A DNA stretch of 64,000 nucleotides, taken from a virus. Both the position numbers and the translations under genes were made by a program. Positions 18,239 through 26,770 of this stretch are shown one piece after another (position 1 is the first letter of the stretch; the number at the start of each line of letters is the position of its first letter). Below the pieces are notes generated by a model. That model was not told the DNA's origin. It saw only the letters and a program-made list of their open reading frames with translations, and did no database searches. Where the stretch lies: positions 1 through 64,000 of the IMG/VR virus record IMGVR_UViG_3300033146_004399; one strand, 5' to 3'.

Positions 18239-19079
18239 ATATTTTTACCCATTCATTAAAAAAGCTTTTACCTAAAAAATGACCATCCACGTCACAATGT
18301 TTACACGCGTCTATATCATGTCTTTTATTATTTATCATTTTTAATCTAATATCATCATTTTTCCATATATTAAAAATAGTAGTGTTTTTAATGTTTCCGA
18401 GTATATTTAATTTTGCAAAATTATGAGAACAAAACGTTACATCACCATTTAAGTCTAACATTAAAAAGTAAAATGGATAATAACAAGAAGTGTTATTGTT
18501 TGTATTGCTATTTAATAATCCACCTCTATTTGTTTTTTTAAATTCGCCATATCTTTTTCTAAAGAGTATATTATCAAAATTTACATTTTTATTCATATGA
18601 TTAAATTTTTTAATTTGCCAATCACCATCATATAAACTAATTAATAATACTTTTAAATTTACTTTTTTAAACTTTAACAACATATCATCGTTTAAAAGAT
18701 CACCATTTGTTACTATAACAGATTTTGCTTCAGGAATTTCGTGAGATATTATCTCTAAAAACTCTATAATATTTTTATGAAGTAAAGGCTCACACCAGCC
18801 TGAAAATACTAATTCTCCAGAATAATTAATTTGTTTTAAATTTTTAATAAAAATTTTAAAAATTTTCATAGTCATATAGTTTTTAACATATTTAAATTGT
18901 TCATAAAACCCATCTAATGAAACTGGGCAAAAAGAACAGGAACGAGTACAACCTGCAATAACATTTATTTCAATTTGGTTGGGTAATAATACACCATTAT
19001 AATATTGTTTTTTTATTTTTAAAATATTATTTTTATTTATAGGCCAATTACTAATTTTAGATTCCATTTTTTTATCCAT
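18231..19079 (-). CDS. radical SAM/SPASM-type enzyme, first gene of the sugar/radical SAM unit
   Basis: I choose the ATG at 19079 (282 residues) because upstream in-frame codons would run across the divergent palindromic promoter region and into the opposite gene. CX3CX2C lies at residues 44-51 (C-TRS-C-SF-C). Other landmarks are ELVFSGWCEPLL (SAM motif region), VIVTNGDLL, CYYPFYFLMLDLNGDVTFCS, LGNIKNTTIFNIWKND and DACKHCDVDG, again a short one-cluster SPASM-like tail. The gene reads leftward in a chain of overlapping genes down to 12491. The divergent partner is the carbamoyltransferase at 19128. The substrate is unknown. Confidence 0.8.
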   Translation of the reverse strand: MDKKMESKISNWPINKNNILKIKKQYYNGVLLPNQIEINVIAGCTRSCSFCPVSLDGFYEQFKYVKNYMTMKIFKIFIKNLKQINYSGELVFSGWCEPLLHKNIIEFLEIISHEIPEAKSVIVTNGDLLNDDMLLKFKKVNLKVLLISLYDGDWQIKKFNHMNKNVNFDNILFRKRYGEFKKTNRGGLLNSNTNNNTSCYYPFYFLMLDLNGDVTFCSHNFAKLNILGNIKNTTIFNIWKNDDIRLKMINNKRHDIDACKHCDVDGHFLGKSFFNEWVKIYD

Positions 19080-19091
19080 TATTTTTATATT

Positions 19092-19129
19092 ATATAAATA
19101 ATTATGCTTTAAGGCATAATTATTTATAT
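19092..19129. promoter_or_regulatory. perfect palindrome with two divergent TATAAATA boxes
   Basis: Arms of 16 bp (19092-19107 and 19114-19129; left arm ATATAAATAATTATGC) around a 6-bp centre. Each arm contains TATAAATA, the core of T4-type late promoters, at 19093-19100 (plus) and 19128-19121 (minus). It occupies nearly the whole gap between the divergent radical SAM and carbamoyltransferase genes. It could act as two back-to-back late promoters, a dimeric operator or a transcript hairpin. Confidence 0.6.
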
Positions 19130-20123
19130 GAATAATTATATATGTTTCCAAGAATTTGGCCATGACGCTAATATAGCATTATATTTTAATAATCAATTAC
19201 TTCATTTAGAGGCTGAAAGATTTTCAAAAATTAAAAATGATGATAATATATCTAATATCAAATTGAATATGGATTTAACAAATTTTAAGCAGATATATAT
19301 TACCCATCGAACAAATGTAAGTTATTATGGCTTAAATAATATTAATTTTAATTTTCATGATAATATCATTAAAACTCGAAATAGATATCATCTTGAACAT
19401 CACACAGCTCATGCTGCATATGCCTATTATACTAAACCTCGAAATATGAATAAATGTGATATTCTTGTTCATGATGGATGGGGACTAATTACGGATCGTG
19501 TTTTTTTTGATGAAAATTTAAATAGAATTGATGATACTATTTCTGGAATTGGATTGTTATATAGTAGTATTGCTAAATTAATATTTGATAACACTCATCA
19601 TGCTGGAAAAGTAATGGGTTTATCTGCATATGGAAAATTTGATAATGAAATAACAAATTTATATCATACTCATTTGAATCAATATATAAATTTAAATCAA
19701 CATAAAAATAATATAAATTTACTTTTTGAAGAAAAAGCCCGAATAGGAGGTAGAAGAAGTATTATTGCTAATTTTTACGATAACAATAATAAACCAGATG
19801 CAGATTATGCATATGCTGTTCAAAAAATGTTTGAACAGTCCACTTTAAATTATTTAAAAAAATTTAAAACATCAAATAATTTATGTATAGCTGGTGGTTT
19901 AGGATTAAATGGCTATCTAAATAAAAAAATAATAGATGAAGGAATATATGAAAAAGTATACGTACCACCGGCATGTGGTGACTCTGGCCTTGCATTGGGC
20001 GGTGTATTATGGTTACTTAATAAATTAGAATCTAAAAATATAAACGATGATTTTATTGCGTATTTAGGAAATAATTATAATGTTAATGATAAAATAATTG
20101 AGGATATAATAAATGAATTATAA
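19128..20123 (+). CDS. carbamoyltransferase (NodU/CmcH family), N-terminal half
   Basis: A 331-residue protein equal to the N-terminal ASKHA-fold domain of NodU/TobZ-type O-carbamoyltransferases. Motifs: FGHDANIALYFNNQLLHLEAERFSK-like opening (at about residues 10-35), HHTAHAAYAYY (metal-binding His cluster), DGWG, AGKVMGLSAYGKF, NLCIAGGLGLNGYLN and VPPACGDSGLALGG. The family makes carbamoyl-adenylate and transfers the carbamoyl group to a sugar hydroxyl. It ends at 20123, eleven bases into the next gene, which holds the C-terminal half. It is the only plus-strand unit inside the minus-strand island, driven from the palindrome. Confidence 0.85.
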   Translation: MNNYICFQEFGHDANIALYFNNQLLHLEAERFSKIKNDDNISNIKLNMDLTNFKQIYITHRTNVSYYGLNNINFNFHDNIIKTRNRYHLEHHTAHAAYAYYTKPRNMNKCDILVHDGWGLITDRVFFDENLNRIDDTISGIGLLYSSIAKLIFDNTHHAGKVMGLSAYGKFDNEITNLYHTHLNQYINLNQHKNNINLLFEEKARIGGRRSIIANFYDNNNKPDADYAYAVQKMFEQSTLNYLKKFKTSNNLCIAGGLGLNGYLNKKIIDEGIYEKVYVPPACGDSGLALGGVLWLLNKLESKNINDDFIAYLGNNYNVNDKIIEDIINEL

Positions 20124-20670
20124 AAAATATTCATATTCAGATATATATGACATTATATCTGATAAAATTATTGATGGTAAAATTATAGGGTGGTATCAAG
20201 GCAGAAGTGAATCTGGACCTAGAGCTTTGGGTAATCGTAGTATATTATGCGATCCGAGAGATCCAAAAATGAAAGATTATTTAAATGAAAGAATAAAACA
20301 TAGAGAAAACTTTAGGCCATTTGCGCCAACAATTATGAAAGATTATATTACAGAATGGTTTGAAGATATAGAAGAAGCTCCATATATGTTGAAAATTGCT
20401 AAATATATTAAAGGTATGGGTGAGAAAGTCCCGTCTGTTTGTCATATAGATTATACCGGAAGATTACAATCTATTACAGAAAATGATAATGTTTACTTTT
20501 ATAATTTAATAAAAACTTTTTACAATAAAACTGGTTGTCCAATATTATTAAATACATCATTTAATGATAACGGACAACCTATAATAGAAACGCCTGCAGA
20601 TGCTATACATACTTTTAATAATATCGATTTAGATTATTTAGTCTTGAAAAATTATATATTAACTAAATAA
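20113..20670 (+). CDS. carbamoyltransferase (NodU/CmcH family), C-terminal half
   Basis: A 185-residue protein matching the C-terminal domain of the same family: IIGWYQGRSESGPRALGNRS (about 24-43), ILCDPRDPKMKDYLNERIKH, NFRPFAPTI, VCHIDYTGRLQSI and CPILLNTSFNDNGQPIIETP, all highly conserved. Together the two products total about 516 residues, close to an intact enzyme. The ATG overlaps the stop of the N-terminal gene (ATGAATTATAA), so the halves may be made by coupled translation and assemble. A simple one-base frameshift in a formerly single gene is the alternative; all key motifs are intact in both halves. Confidence 0.85.
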   Translation: MNYKKYSYSDIYDIISDKIIDGKIIGWYQGRSESGPRALGNRSILCDPRDPKMKDYLNERIKHRENFRPFAPTIMKDYITEWFEDIEEAPYMLKIAKYIKGMGEKVPSVCHIDYTGRLQSITENDNVYFYNLIKTFYNKTGCPILLNTSFNDNGQPIIETPADAIHTFNNIDLDYLVLKNYILTK

Positions 20671-20671
20671 T

Positions 20672-21655
20672 TTAATTACGGCCTAAATTAATATTATCTA
20701 AATTATAAAATCCTAAACATGGGCCATTACACAAACCTTTATAAAATCTACATTCTAAACAAGGAGCTGGTGGTGTTATTATAGATTCTATTATTTTATA
20801 TCTAATAATAAGATCATTGGCTACTATATCGAGACTATCATATTTAGTAGAATCAACAGCTATAGTATCTTTTAATGGATAACAATAACTTACAGTATTA
20901 TCAGGAAAAATATCAGCTGGTACGCCATCCACACCGCACTTTAAACTAAGTCTATTTACAAATTTTTTAATATATTTATATTCTTCTTTGTTTTCGAACA
21001 TACATGGAAATAAAATGCAATCAATTGAAGGAGCAATTCCATTATGAACTGCTCCGCTCACAAGAGCTAAAACTATTTTACCTAATTCTTTATTATTTAT
21101 AAAGTAAAAATCTTCTTTATCCTCTTTATTTCCTGGAAAATTTATACTTATTCGCAGCCTTTCTAGAGCAGGCACATTATTTATTAAAAAATTTAAATAA
21201 TTTATATAATATTTTTTATCATTATTATATATAGTTAATCCAACAGATATATTTTCTTCCTGATCATTTGGATATGCTGCCTTATATAAAGCAGTGTAAT
21301 TTTTACTCCATAATTTTATTCTATTAAATTTATCTAAATCTGTAGCATTAACTAAATATTGAATATTAATTTTTTTACCAGCATCAATTAATAATTCTAA
21401 AATATCGTTGTTAAATAAAAAATTACTTATTAGTGTAAAAGGTCTATTTTTTTTAATTAAAAGTTCAACAAATTCTTTAAATAATGGATGCTGAGTCGGT
21501 TCACCCCCTAAAAGTTTAATTCTCGTATTTGTTTTATCAATTAAATTTTCAAATTGTTCTAAACTCATTGTACTATTAGGATTATTTTCTTTATTTTCAT
21601 GTGCAAAACAATATGGACAACCCTTGTTACAAGACGTGGTTAAAATAAAATTCAT
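20672..21655 (-). CDS. radical SAM enzyme with C-terminal Cys cluster
   Basis: A 327-residue protein. CX3CX2C at residues 9-16 (C-NKG-C-PY-C), then RIKLLGGEPTQHP (canonical GGEP) and FTLISNFLF. The tail has IDCILFPCMFE, LKCGVDGVPADIFPDNTVSYC, and PCLECRFYKGLCNGPCLGFY, a SPASM-like cluster set. The stop is one base away from the converging carbamoyltransferase end. It is the last gene of the minus-strand unit containing the Cys-repeat protein (24768), so peptide modification is a reasonable inference. Confidence 0.85.
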   Translation of the reverse strand: MNFILTTSCNKGCPYCFAHENKENNPNSTMSLEQFENLIDKTNTRIKLLGGEPTQHPLFKEFVELLIKKNRPFTLISNFLFNNDILELLIDAGKKINIQYLVNATDLDKFNRIKLWSKNYTALYKAAYPNDQEENISVGLTIYNNDKKYYINYLNFLINNVPALERLRISINFPGNKEDKEDFYFINNKELGKIVLALVSGAVHNGIAPSIDCILFPCMFENKEEYKYIKKFVNRLSLKCGVDGVPADIFPDNTVSYCYPLKDTIAVDSTKYDSLDIVANDLIIRYKIIESIITPPAPCLECRFYKGLCNGPCLGFYNLDNINLGRN

Positions 21656-21672
21656 ATTTTCTCCGTTATATA

Positions 21673-22290
21673 TTATATTTTCATTATAGATATTAATAAA
21701 GATTTCCGTAGACTCAAATTTACATTTTTATTTTGACCAAAAAACAATTTTTTACTAGATTTAAATAAAAATTCATTAGTATAGTCTAAATCAACAATAT
21801 CAAAATTATCATAATTAGTTTCAGCATTTTTTATATTATTATTAATTTTAAATATTTTAATAAAGTCTCCTATTAAAGGTATAACATGAAAGCCATAAAT
21901 CATATCTTCTATTTTATTTTTAATATGTGTTGTAATTAAATCTAAATGTTCATCTTTACTCTGTACTATTGAAAATACAAATTCGTATTTTGCATCGGTA
22001 GGAACATTAAAAAATGTTTTTAATACATTAACATATTTTTCATTATTTAAAAATAATGAAAATAAATTTTTATCCTCAACTTCAAGTCTATCAAGTTGAT
22101 TACTTGAAAATTTGAATTCTTTAAAAAACACAAGTGGTCCATTGATTCCGGATTTATATTTATTAATATTAATTGCATTAACTGCTGTTTTGATATCTTC
22201 ATTAATTAAATTTGTTGTTAAAAACTCTTTATCACTATTATTTAAAATATATTGTAATTTATCTGTTTCATCAACATTAAATATTTCCAT
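21673..22290 (-). CDS. unknown protein in the radical SAM / repeat-protein unit
   Basis: A 205-residue, acidic-to-neutral, K/N/I-rich protein with no motif I recognise. It lies between two radical SAM genes: its ATG overlaps the stop of the 442-residue SPASM enzyme at 22290, and 17 bases separate it from the next gene. No cysteines, membrane segment or signal peptide are evident. Its position suggests an accessory role for the neighbouring maturases, for example substrate recognition, but nothing in the sequence proves this. Confidence 0.55.
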   Translation of the reverse strand: MEIFNVDETDKLQYILNNSDKEFLTTNLINEDIKTAVNAININKYKSGINGPLVFFKEFKFSSNQLDRLEVEDKNLFSLFLNNEKYVNVLKTFFNVPTDAKYEFVFSIVQSKDEHLDLITTHIKNKIEDMIYGFHVIPLIGDFIKIFKINNNIKNAETNYDNFDIVDLDYTNEFLFKSSKKLFFGQNKNVNLSLRKSLLISIMKI

Positions 22291-23618
22291 TATGTTCTCC
22301 TTTTAATCATTAAAGATTGATTAAAATTAATCCCCAAACTACTTTTAAAATTCGGATCAATCGAAATCTCAAATCCCCTATTTTTTAAATCATTAATAAA
22401 TTTACTTTTAGCCATATTAATAATATTAGTTTTAGCATTAAAATACCAAATACCATCATTATTTTTGTTGGTTTCATACATTCTTTCAAATAATTTTATT
22501 TCATTTTTTATTAGAAATGTATGTAAAGGTTTAAATATATTACAAACTAAATTATCTCTTATACCAAATTCACCATATTTACTATAATGAAAAGCTATAC
22601 AACCATGATCGCAAATATTGTCGGCTGGGCATAAATCACAACCCAAATCATGCACTAATTTATCTTTAATCTTTATTGTGCTGAAAAATCTTTTTATTTG
22701 TTTTAATTCTAAAAATTCATCATCTTTAACATTTTGAACAAATGTTTCTTCAAAATCTTGAGAATATCTACCGCAAAAATGTACATCTCCGTTGGGATTA
22801 ATTTCTATAATATGCATTCCGCCGCCGCATAATTTTAATCCACAATTACTTTTATGTTCTTCAATTATTAAATTACCACTAATTATTTTAGCGAAATGTC
22901 TTTTAACTATTGTTTCAATATTATCTTCAACAATAGTTTGATATTTACCGTTAATAAAATTATTTAGTATTGGTATCCATGCTTTATTTACAAAATCTTC
23001 TCCGGATACTTCACTATTGCCCACATTATTAACATCTTCTGCATAATTTACTTTAATACCTGAAATATTATATTTATTAAGAACATAATCTATACTTTCC
23101 TCAATATTTTTAATATTTGCTTGGTTTACCACTATTAAAAATCCATATTTAATATTAAACTCTTCTAACATTAAAAAATATTTTTCAAATTTATCGGTAT
23201 TTATTTCTGTTCTAGCAGAATTAGATTCTCTAATCCCATCAAACGATACTCCAACACTAACATCAAAATCATGTAATATTGTTAATAATTCTTTATTTAT
23301 TAAAGTAAGATTTGTTTGTATACCAAAATTATAAACAATATTATTTGCTTTAAAAGCTCGTGAAGAATACGATAAAAATTTCATAAACTTTTGTACACCT
23401 AATAATAATGGTTCACCCCCATGAAAAATTAAAGTAAATGTGCCATTATATTTGTTTTTTTTTCTATCACTAATAATTCTTTGTATAATAATTTTAAAAG
23501 TATCAAACTCCATCATTTCACCTTTAAAATTATCTTTATTTTTTACATAACAGTAAGAACATCTTAAATTGCAATCACGAGTGACTTTGAGTATTAACAT
23601 GTTTGTATTTCCAAACAT
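22290..23618 (-). CDS. radical SAM/SPASM peptide maturase
   Basis: A 442-residue protein of the anSME/peptide-maturase size class. CX3CX2C at 16-23 (C-NLR-C-SY-C), FHGGEPLL (SAM motif), FGIQTNLTL and SVGVSFDGIRES. The SPASM domain is complete: NCGLKLCGGGMHIIEINPNG, VHFCGRYS, LGCDLCPADNICDHGC and VCNIF, enough to bind two auxiliary clusters. This is the strongest peptide-maturase candidate in the island. It overlaps a small zinc-ribbon gene, which in turn follows the Cys-repeat protein by 20 bases, so that repeat protein is its likely substrate (inference). Confidence 0.9.
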   Translation of the reverse strand: MFGNTNMLILKVTRDCNLRCSYCYVKNKDNFKGEMMEFDTFKIIIQRIISDRKKNKYNGTFTLIFHGGEPLLLGVQKFMKFLSYSSRAFKANNIVYNFGIQTNLTLINKELLTILHDFDVSVGVSFDGIRESNSARTEINTDKFEKYFLMLEEFNIKYGFLIVVNQANIKNIEESIDYVLNKYNISGIKVNYAEDVNNVGNSEVSGEDFVNKAWIPILNNFINGKYQTIVEDNIETIVKRHFAKIISGNLIIEEHKSNCGLKLCGGGMHIIEINPNGDVHFCGRYSQDFEETFVQNVKDDEFLELKQIKRFFSTIKIKDKLVHDLGCDLCPADNICDHGCIAFHYSKYGEFGIRDNLVCNIFKPLHTFLIKNEIKLFERMYETNKNNDGIWYFNAKTNIINMAKSKFINDLKNRGFEISIDPNFKSSLGINFNQSLMIKRRT

Positions 23619-23824
23619 TATTTTTTCCTCTTAAGCATTTCTGCGTTTAATCCTTCGGTGAAAGCATCAAAACATTCACTACATAAAATTTCTGTAGTTG
23701 TTATATCCATATTCGGAATATGTTCCCAGGTATCGTCTGTTCTTATTCTTTGAGAATTGATATTAAAATTAACTTCAACCTTAATATTATTAAATTGTTT
23801 ACCGCAAAATGTACATTTTTCCAT
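23618..23824 (-). CDS. small zinc-ribbon protein
   Basis: A 68-residue protein with two CX2C knuckles (C4-C7 in KCTFCGK and C48-C51 in LCSECFD), the usual geometry of a zinc ribbon or rubredoxin-like metal site. It lies between the Cys-repeat protein (21 bases upstream) and the SPASM maturase (overlap at 23618). It might carry metal, shuttle electrons to the radical SAM enzymes, or bind the substrate; none of this is shown by sequence. Confidence 0.65.
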   Translation of the reverse strand: MEKCTFCGKQFNNIKVEVNFNINSQRIRTDDTWEHIPNMDITTTEILCSECFDAFTEGLNAEMLKRKK

Positions 23825-23844
23825 TTTTTCTCCTATAAAATATA

Positions 23845-24768
23845 TTATATTGTATTTGCATAATTAGCATGATTAGTATAAGCCGCAGCTGTATAACTTA
23901 TTGTATTTGAATAAGAAGGATCAACATACCCAGCAAGTTCATCAGTTTTTATTTTTAAATTCTCCCAATCTGATTTAGTTATTATATCTCCAGGAGCTTT
24001 ATCAGCTAAGGCTGGGGTAGATGAGTCATCGTCACCTCTGATCTCAGCCCATAAACTATATAAACTATCTCTTAACGCAATATATTGATTATCTTCTACA
24101 AATTCAGGAGTAGCAGGATTTGCGTCGTTAAATTTTGCATCACCAACATTAGCAGAGGAAGCAGCAACATCAACAGAAGCATTCTGTTGACTTTTTATTG
24201 TACTTAAAATATTAATATTATCTCTAATATTTTTTATGGCTTCAATACCATCTGATATGAGGGTTGTATTTAAAACATTTTCAGTCCAAGGTTCACTCCA
24301 AGTTAATGTTTGGGCGTTACCACTATCTTGATTAGCATAATTGACATGATTTGTATAATCTTGAGAAGTATTACAGTTATCTGACGCATTATTATAATAT
24401 GTCGAGCATGCATTATTTGAATTTGAATAGGATGTCGAGCATGCATTATTTGAATTTGAATGGGATGTTGAACAATAATTATTTGTATTCGCGTGGTATG
24501 TTGAACAATAATTATTTGAATTCGCGTGGGACGTCGACCAACTATTATCATGAGATGTTGCACAGGCATTATTTGAATTTGAATAGGATGTCGAGCATGC
24601 ATTATTTGAATTTGAATGGGATGTTGAACAATAATTATTTGTATTCCCGTAGTATGTTGAACAATAATTATTTGAATTCGAATATGCGACGTTACACACG
24701 TTTGTGTAATCTGTATATACTATACCTGTTGTACAATTATTATAATCGAAATATTCATTATAAGCCAC
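23845..24768 (-). CDS. Cys-repeat protein, candidate substrate of the neighbouring radical SAM maturases
   Basis: A 307-residue protein starting at GTG 24768 behind AGGAGA. Residues 26-132 consist of 11-residue repeats of the form (S/Y)-(Y/H)-(S/A/G/D)-N-(S/T)-N-N-(Y/A)-C-(S/A)-T. Cysteines are at 12, 25, 36, 47, 58, 69, 88, 99, 110, 121 and 132. A higher-order 52-residue duplication (27-69 against 79-121) is visible. Residues 150-307 are an ordinary, mixed domain (LTWSEPWTENVLNTTLISDG, ALADKAPGDIITKSDWENLK) ending in YTNHANYANTI, which echoes the repeat edge YTNHVNYAN. Radical SAM/SPASM genes lie on both sides. I infer a repeat substrate whose Cys, Asn or Tyr/His side chains are crosslinked; it may be displayed on the virion. 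A plain fibre protein is the alternative. Confidence 0.75.
   Translation of the reverse strand: MAYNEYFDYNNCTTGIVYTDYTNVCNVAYSNSNNYCSTYYGNTNNYCSTSHSNSNNACSTSYSNSNNACATSHDNSWSTSHANSNNYCSTYHANTNNYCSTSHSNSNNACSTSYSNSNNACSTYYNNASDNCNTSQDYTNHVNYANQDSGNAQTLTWSEPWTENVLNTTLISDGIEAIKNIRDNINILSTIKSQQNASVDVAASSANVGDAKFNDANPATPEFVEDNQYIALRDSLYSLWAEIRGDDDSSTPALADKAPGDIITKSDWENLKIKTDELAGYVDPSYSNTISYTAAAYTNHANYANTI
24373..24693 (-). repeat. 33-bp coding tandem repeats of the Cys-repeat protein
   Basis: Ten units, nine of 33 bp and one shortened to 24 bp by loss of the Cys-containing part (SHDNSWST), encode residues 26-132. Blocks of four units are duplicated with a 156-bp period, so the array grew by duplication of a multi-unit block. 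Units remain very similar at the DNA level, which points to recent expansion or ongoing recombination. Confidence 0.85.
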
Positions 24769-24778
24769 GTTAATTCTC

Positions 24779-25849
24779 CTAAGTTCTAAAAATTTTATTT
24801 AATATTAAATTTATCTTACATAAAACAGGAGAAATAATGTTATAATTTCCAGAATTTATTCGCATAGCTGCTAAGCATCCCCCCTTACACCAATCTACAG
24901 CAGGGCATGTTTCACAAATTTTATTAATTTTAAACTTATCGATATTAACTCTTTCTGTAAGTTTTGAATAATATTCATTATTATAATAACCGGTATATAT
25001 ATCACCGTAAAACTCGTTATAATTATCATCAAAATCTTTCATTTTAGGAACTAACTGGTGACAAAAGAATAATTTACCATTGGGGGCAATAGTTGTCACG
25101 GAATTTGGTTTATGACAAAAATTTTGTTGCATATAAAAATTATTATTTAATATACGATTTATTGCGTCAACATATGGCGGTAACTTCTTAATTTTAAACA
25201 ATGATGTTAATTGTTTTTCTATTGATGTATATGCTTCATCTGTATATTCAACATTAAAATTATATAATATATTAACATTTACTCCAAGACTAATTAAAAA
25301 TTCATAACTTTCTTCTAAATATTGATAATTATTATTACTAACCACCATAAGAACTGTCGGTATTATACCGATATATTTAAATTTAGAAATTAATTCTGGA
25401 AATATTTTCATTGTTTGATCCCAACTGCCAGTGTTATTTTGTGTTATTCTGTTGATATCGTGTGATTTTCGAGTACCATCTAAAGATATAATTGGATATA
25501 TTTTATGTTTTAACATAAATTCAATCATATCACTATTTAATAACAATAAATTTGAATTCATAGTATATTTAAATTTATTGTTTAAAGATTTTTCAACGAA
25601 TTTTTTTATAAATTCCCAGTTCATAGTAGGTTCACCACCAAAAAAACTTATCGACGGTGATTCAGAGCACGTTTCTTTAATAAATAAAAGTATATCATCG
25701 ATCATGTCTAACTGCATAGTATAATTATAGTTACATATTGTACGGTCTGAGAATGCGTCATCAAAGCAATATTTACATCTTAAATTACAATTTTCAGTTA
25801 ATATTAACTCATAATAATTTATAGATAAATTTTTCGGTTTATTAATCAT
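24779..25849 (-). CDS. radical SAM/SPASM peptide maturase
   Basis: A 356-residue protein. CX3CX2C at 21-28 (C-NLR-C-KY-C), SISFFGGEPTMNW (SAM motif), YTMNSNLLLL and PIISLDGTRKSHD. The SPASM tail shows NFCHKPNSVTTIAPNGKLFF-C-HQ, KICETCPAVDWCKGGC and VLCKIN, seven Cys in the canonical spacing. It lies ten bases upstream of the Cys-repeat protein gene in the same direction, and two bases after the next radical SAM gene, so it is a second strong maturase candidate for that substrate. Confidence 0.9.
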   Translation of the reverse strand: MINKPKNLSINYYELILTENCNLRCKYCFDDAFSDRTICNYNYTMQLDMIDDILLFIKETCSESPSISFFGGEPTMNWEFIKKFVEKSLNNKFKYTMNSNLLLLNSDMIEFMLKHKIYPIISLDGTRKSHDINRITQNNTGSWDQTMKIFPELISKFKYIGIIPTVLMVVSNNNYQYLEESYEFLISLGVNVNILYNFNVEYTDEAYTSIEKQLTSLFKIKKLPPYVDAINRILNNNFYMQQNFCHKPNSVTTIAPNGKLFFCHQLVPKMKDFDDNYNEFYGDIYTGYYNNEYYSKLTERVNIDKFKINKICETCPAVDWCKGGCLAAMRINSGNYNIISPVLCKINLILNKIFRT

Positions 25850-25851
25850 TT

Positions 25852-26760
25852 TTATTCCTTTATTGGTATTAAGTCTAAATTATTTTTATATTTTTCATAG
25901 TATTCTTTCCATACTCCAATGCAACGTTTATTATAGATGCAATCTTCACATGTTTTTGGCTTTCTATATTCTTCACGAATAAGTTTATTGTAATCTTCAA
26001 TGGCAACATCATTAATAGCATGGTCATGGCCTCTATTACCATTAGATAATAATCTATCTCCATCAGAATAATATACTTGATTTACATATGGATGAATATA
26101 ACACAATGGTATCGCTTCAACATATAATAAATTACCATATTTTTCAAAACATTGATGTATTGATTTTTTTATAGTAATGTATTGAGGGACAACAACATCA
26201 ATGTTTGTAAATGCGTTACCATTAGGATGCGGAAATGTCATATTCATAGCATTTATTCCTAAAACATTATGTATAAAATCATATGTTTTTAATAAATTAT
26301 CCACGTTCATTTTAGATAAAACTGTTTGCGAATTTATGATAGAATTTGTTTTATATTTATTTAAATATTTAATACCTTGTATTGTTTCGGCCCAACTACC
26401 TTTTCTATCCGTAATAGCATCATGTATAAATTCATTATGAGAATGAATAGCTATTAAATAATAATCTATATATTTTACAGATTCTTTTGTGAATTCTTCA
26501 TCATTAAAACGTCTCCCATTAGTTTGTAATATTATTGGACTTTTAGTTTCTTCTTTTATATATTTTATTATTTCTATAAAATCTTTTCGTATAGTTGGTT
26601 CTCCGCCTGTTATTACAATTCTTTCACCTGGTTTTACTTCTTTATATATAATATCTTTTATTTGTTGCGTTGATAAATTTCCAGAATTAATTTTATCAGT
26701 TATTACGCAATGAACGCAATTATTATTACAAGAAAAACCAACTTTTAAATCAAACGACAT
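25852..26760 (-). CDS. radical SAM/SPASM-type enzyme
   Basis: A 302-residue protein. CX3CX2C at 11-18 (C-NNN-C-VH-C), RIVITGGEPTIRKDF (SAM motif), PIILQTNGRRF, then a TIM-barrel-like continuation. The C-terminal KTCEDCIYNKRCIGVWKEYY supplies three Cys for an auxiliary cluster, and PLCYIHPY adds one more. It resembles the heme-d1/PQQ-type maturases in general layout. The gene starts ten bases after the end of the 663-residue protein gene and leads into the repeat-protein unit. Confidence 0.85.
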   Translation of the reverse strand: MSFDLKVGFSCNNNCVHCVITDKINSGNLSTQQIKDIIYKEVKPGERIVITGGEPTIRKDFIEIIKYIKEETKSPIILQTNGRRFNDEEFTKESVKYIDYYLIAIHSHNEFIHDAITDRKGSWAETIQGIKYLNKYKTNSIINSQTVLSKMNVDNLLKTYDFIHNVLGINAMNMTFPHPNGNAFTNIDVVVPQYITIKKSIHQCFEKYGNLLYVEAIPLCYIHPYVNQVYYSDGDRLLSNGNRGHDHAINDVAIEDYNKLIREEYRKPKTCEDCIYNKRCIGVWKEYYEKYKNNLDLIPIKE

Positions 26761-26770
26761 TTTGTCTCCT

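Noticed and set aside
18231-19163. Longer version of the radical SAM gene starting at 19163
   Set aside because: The extra 28 residues overlap the palindromic promoter region and the divergent carbamoyltransferase start, and have no ribosome site; ATG 19079 keeps all motifs.
24351-24773. Plus-strand 140-codon repeat ORF opposite the Cys-repeat protein
   Set aside because: A shadow of the 33-bp repeats on the other strand; no ribosome site, and the minus-strand frame has the start, context and non-repeat domain of a real gene.
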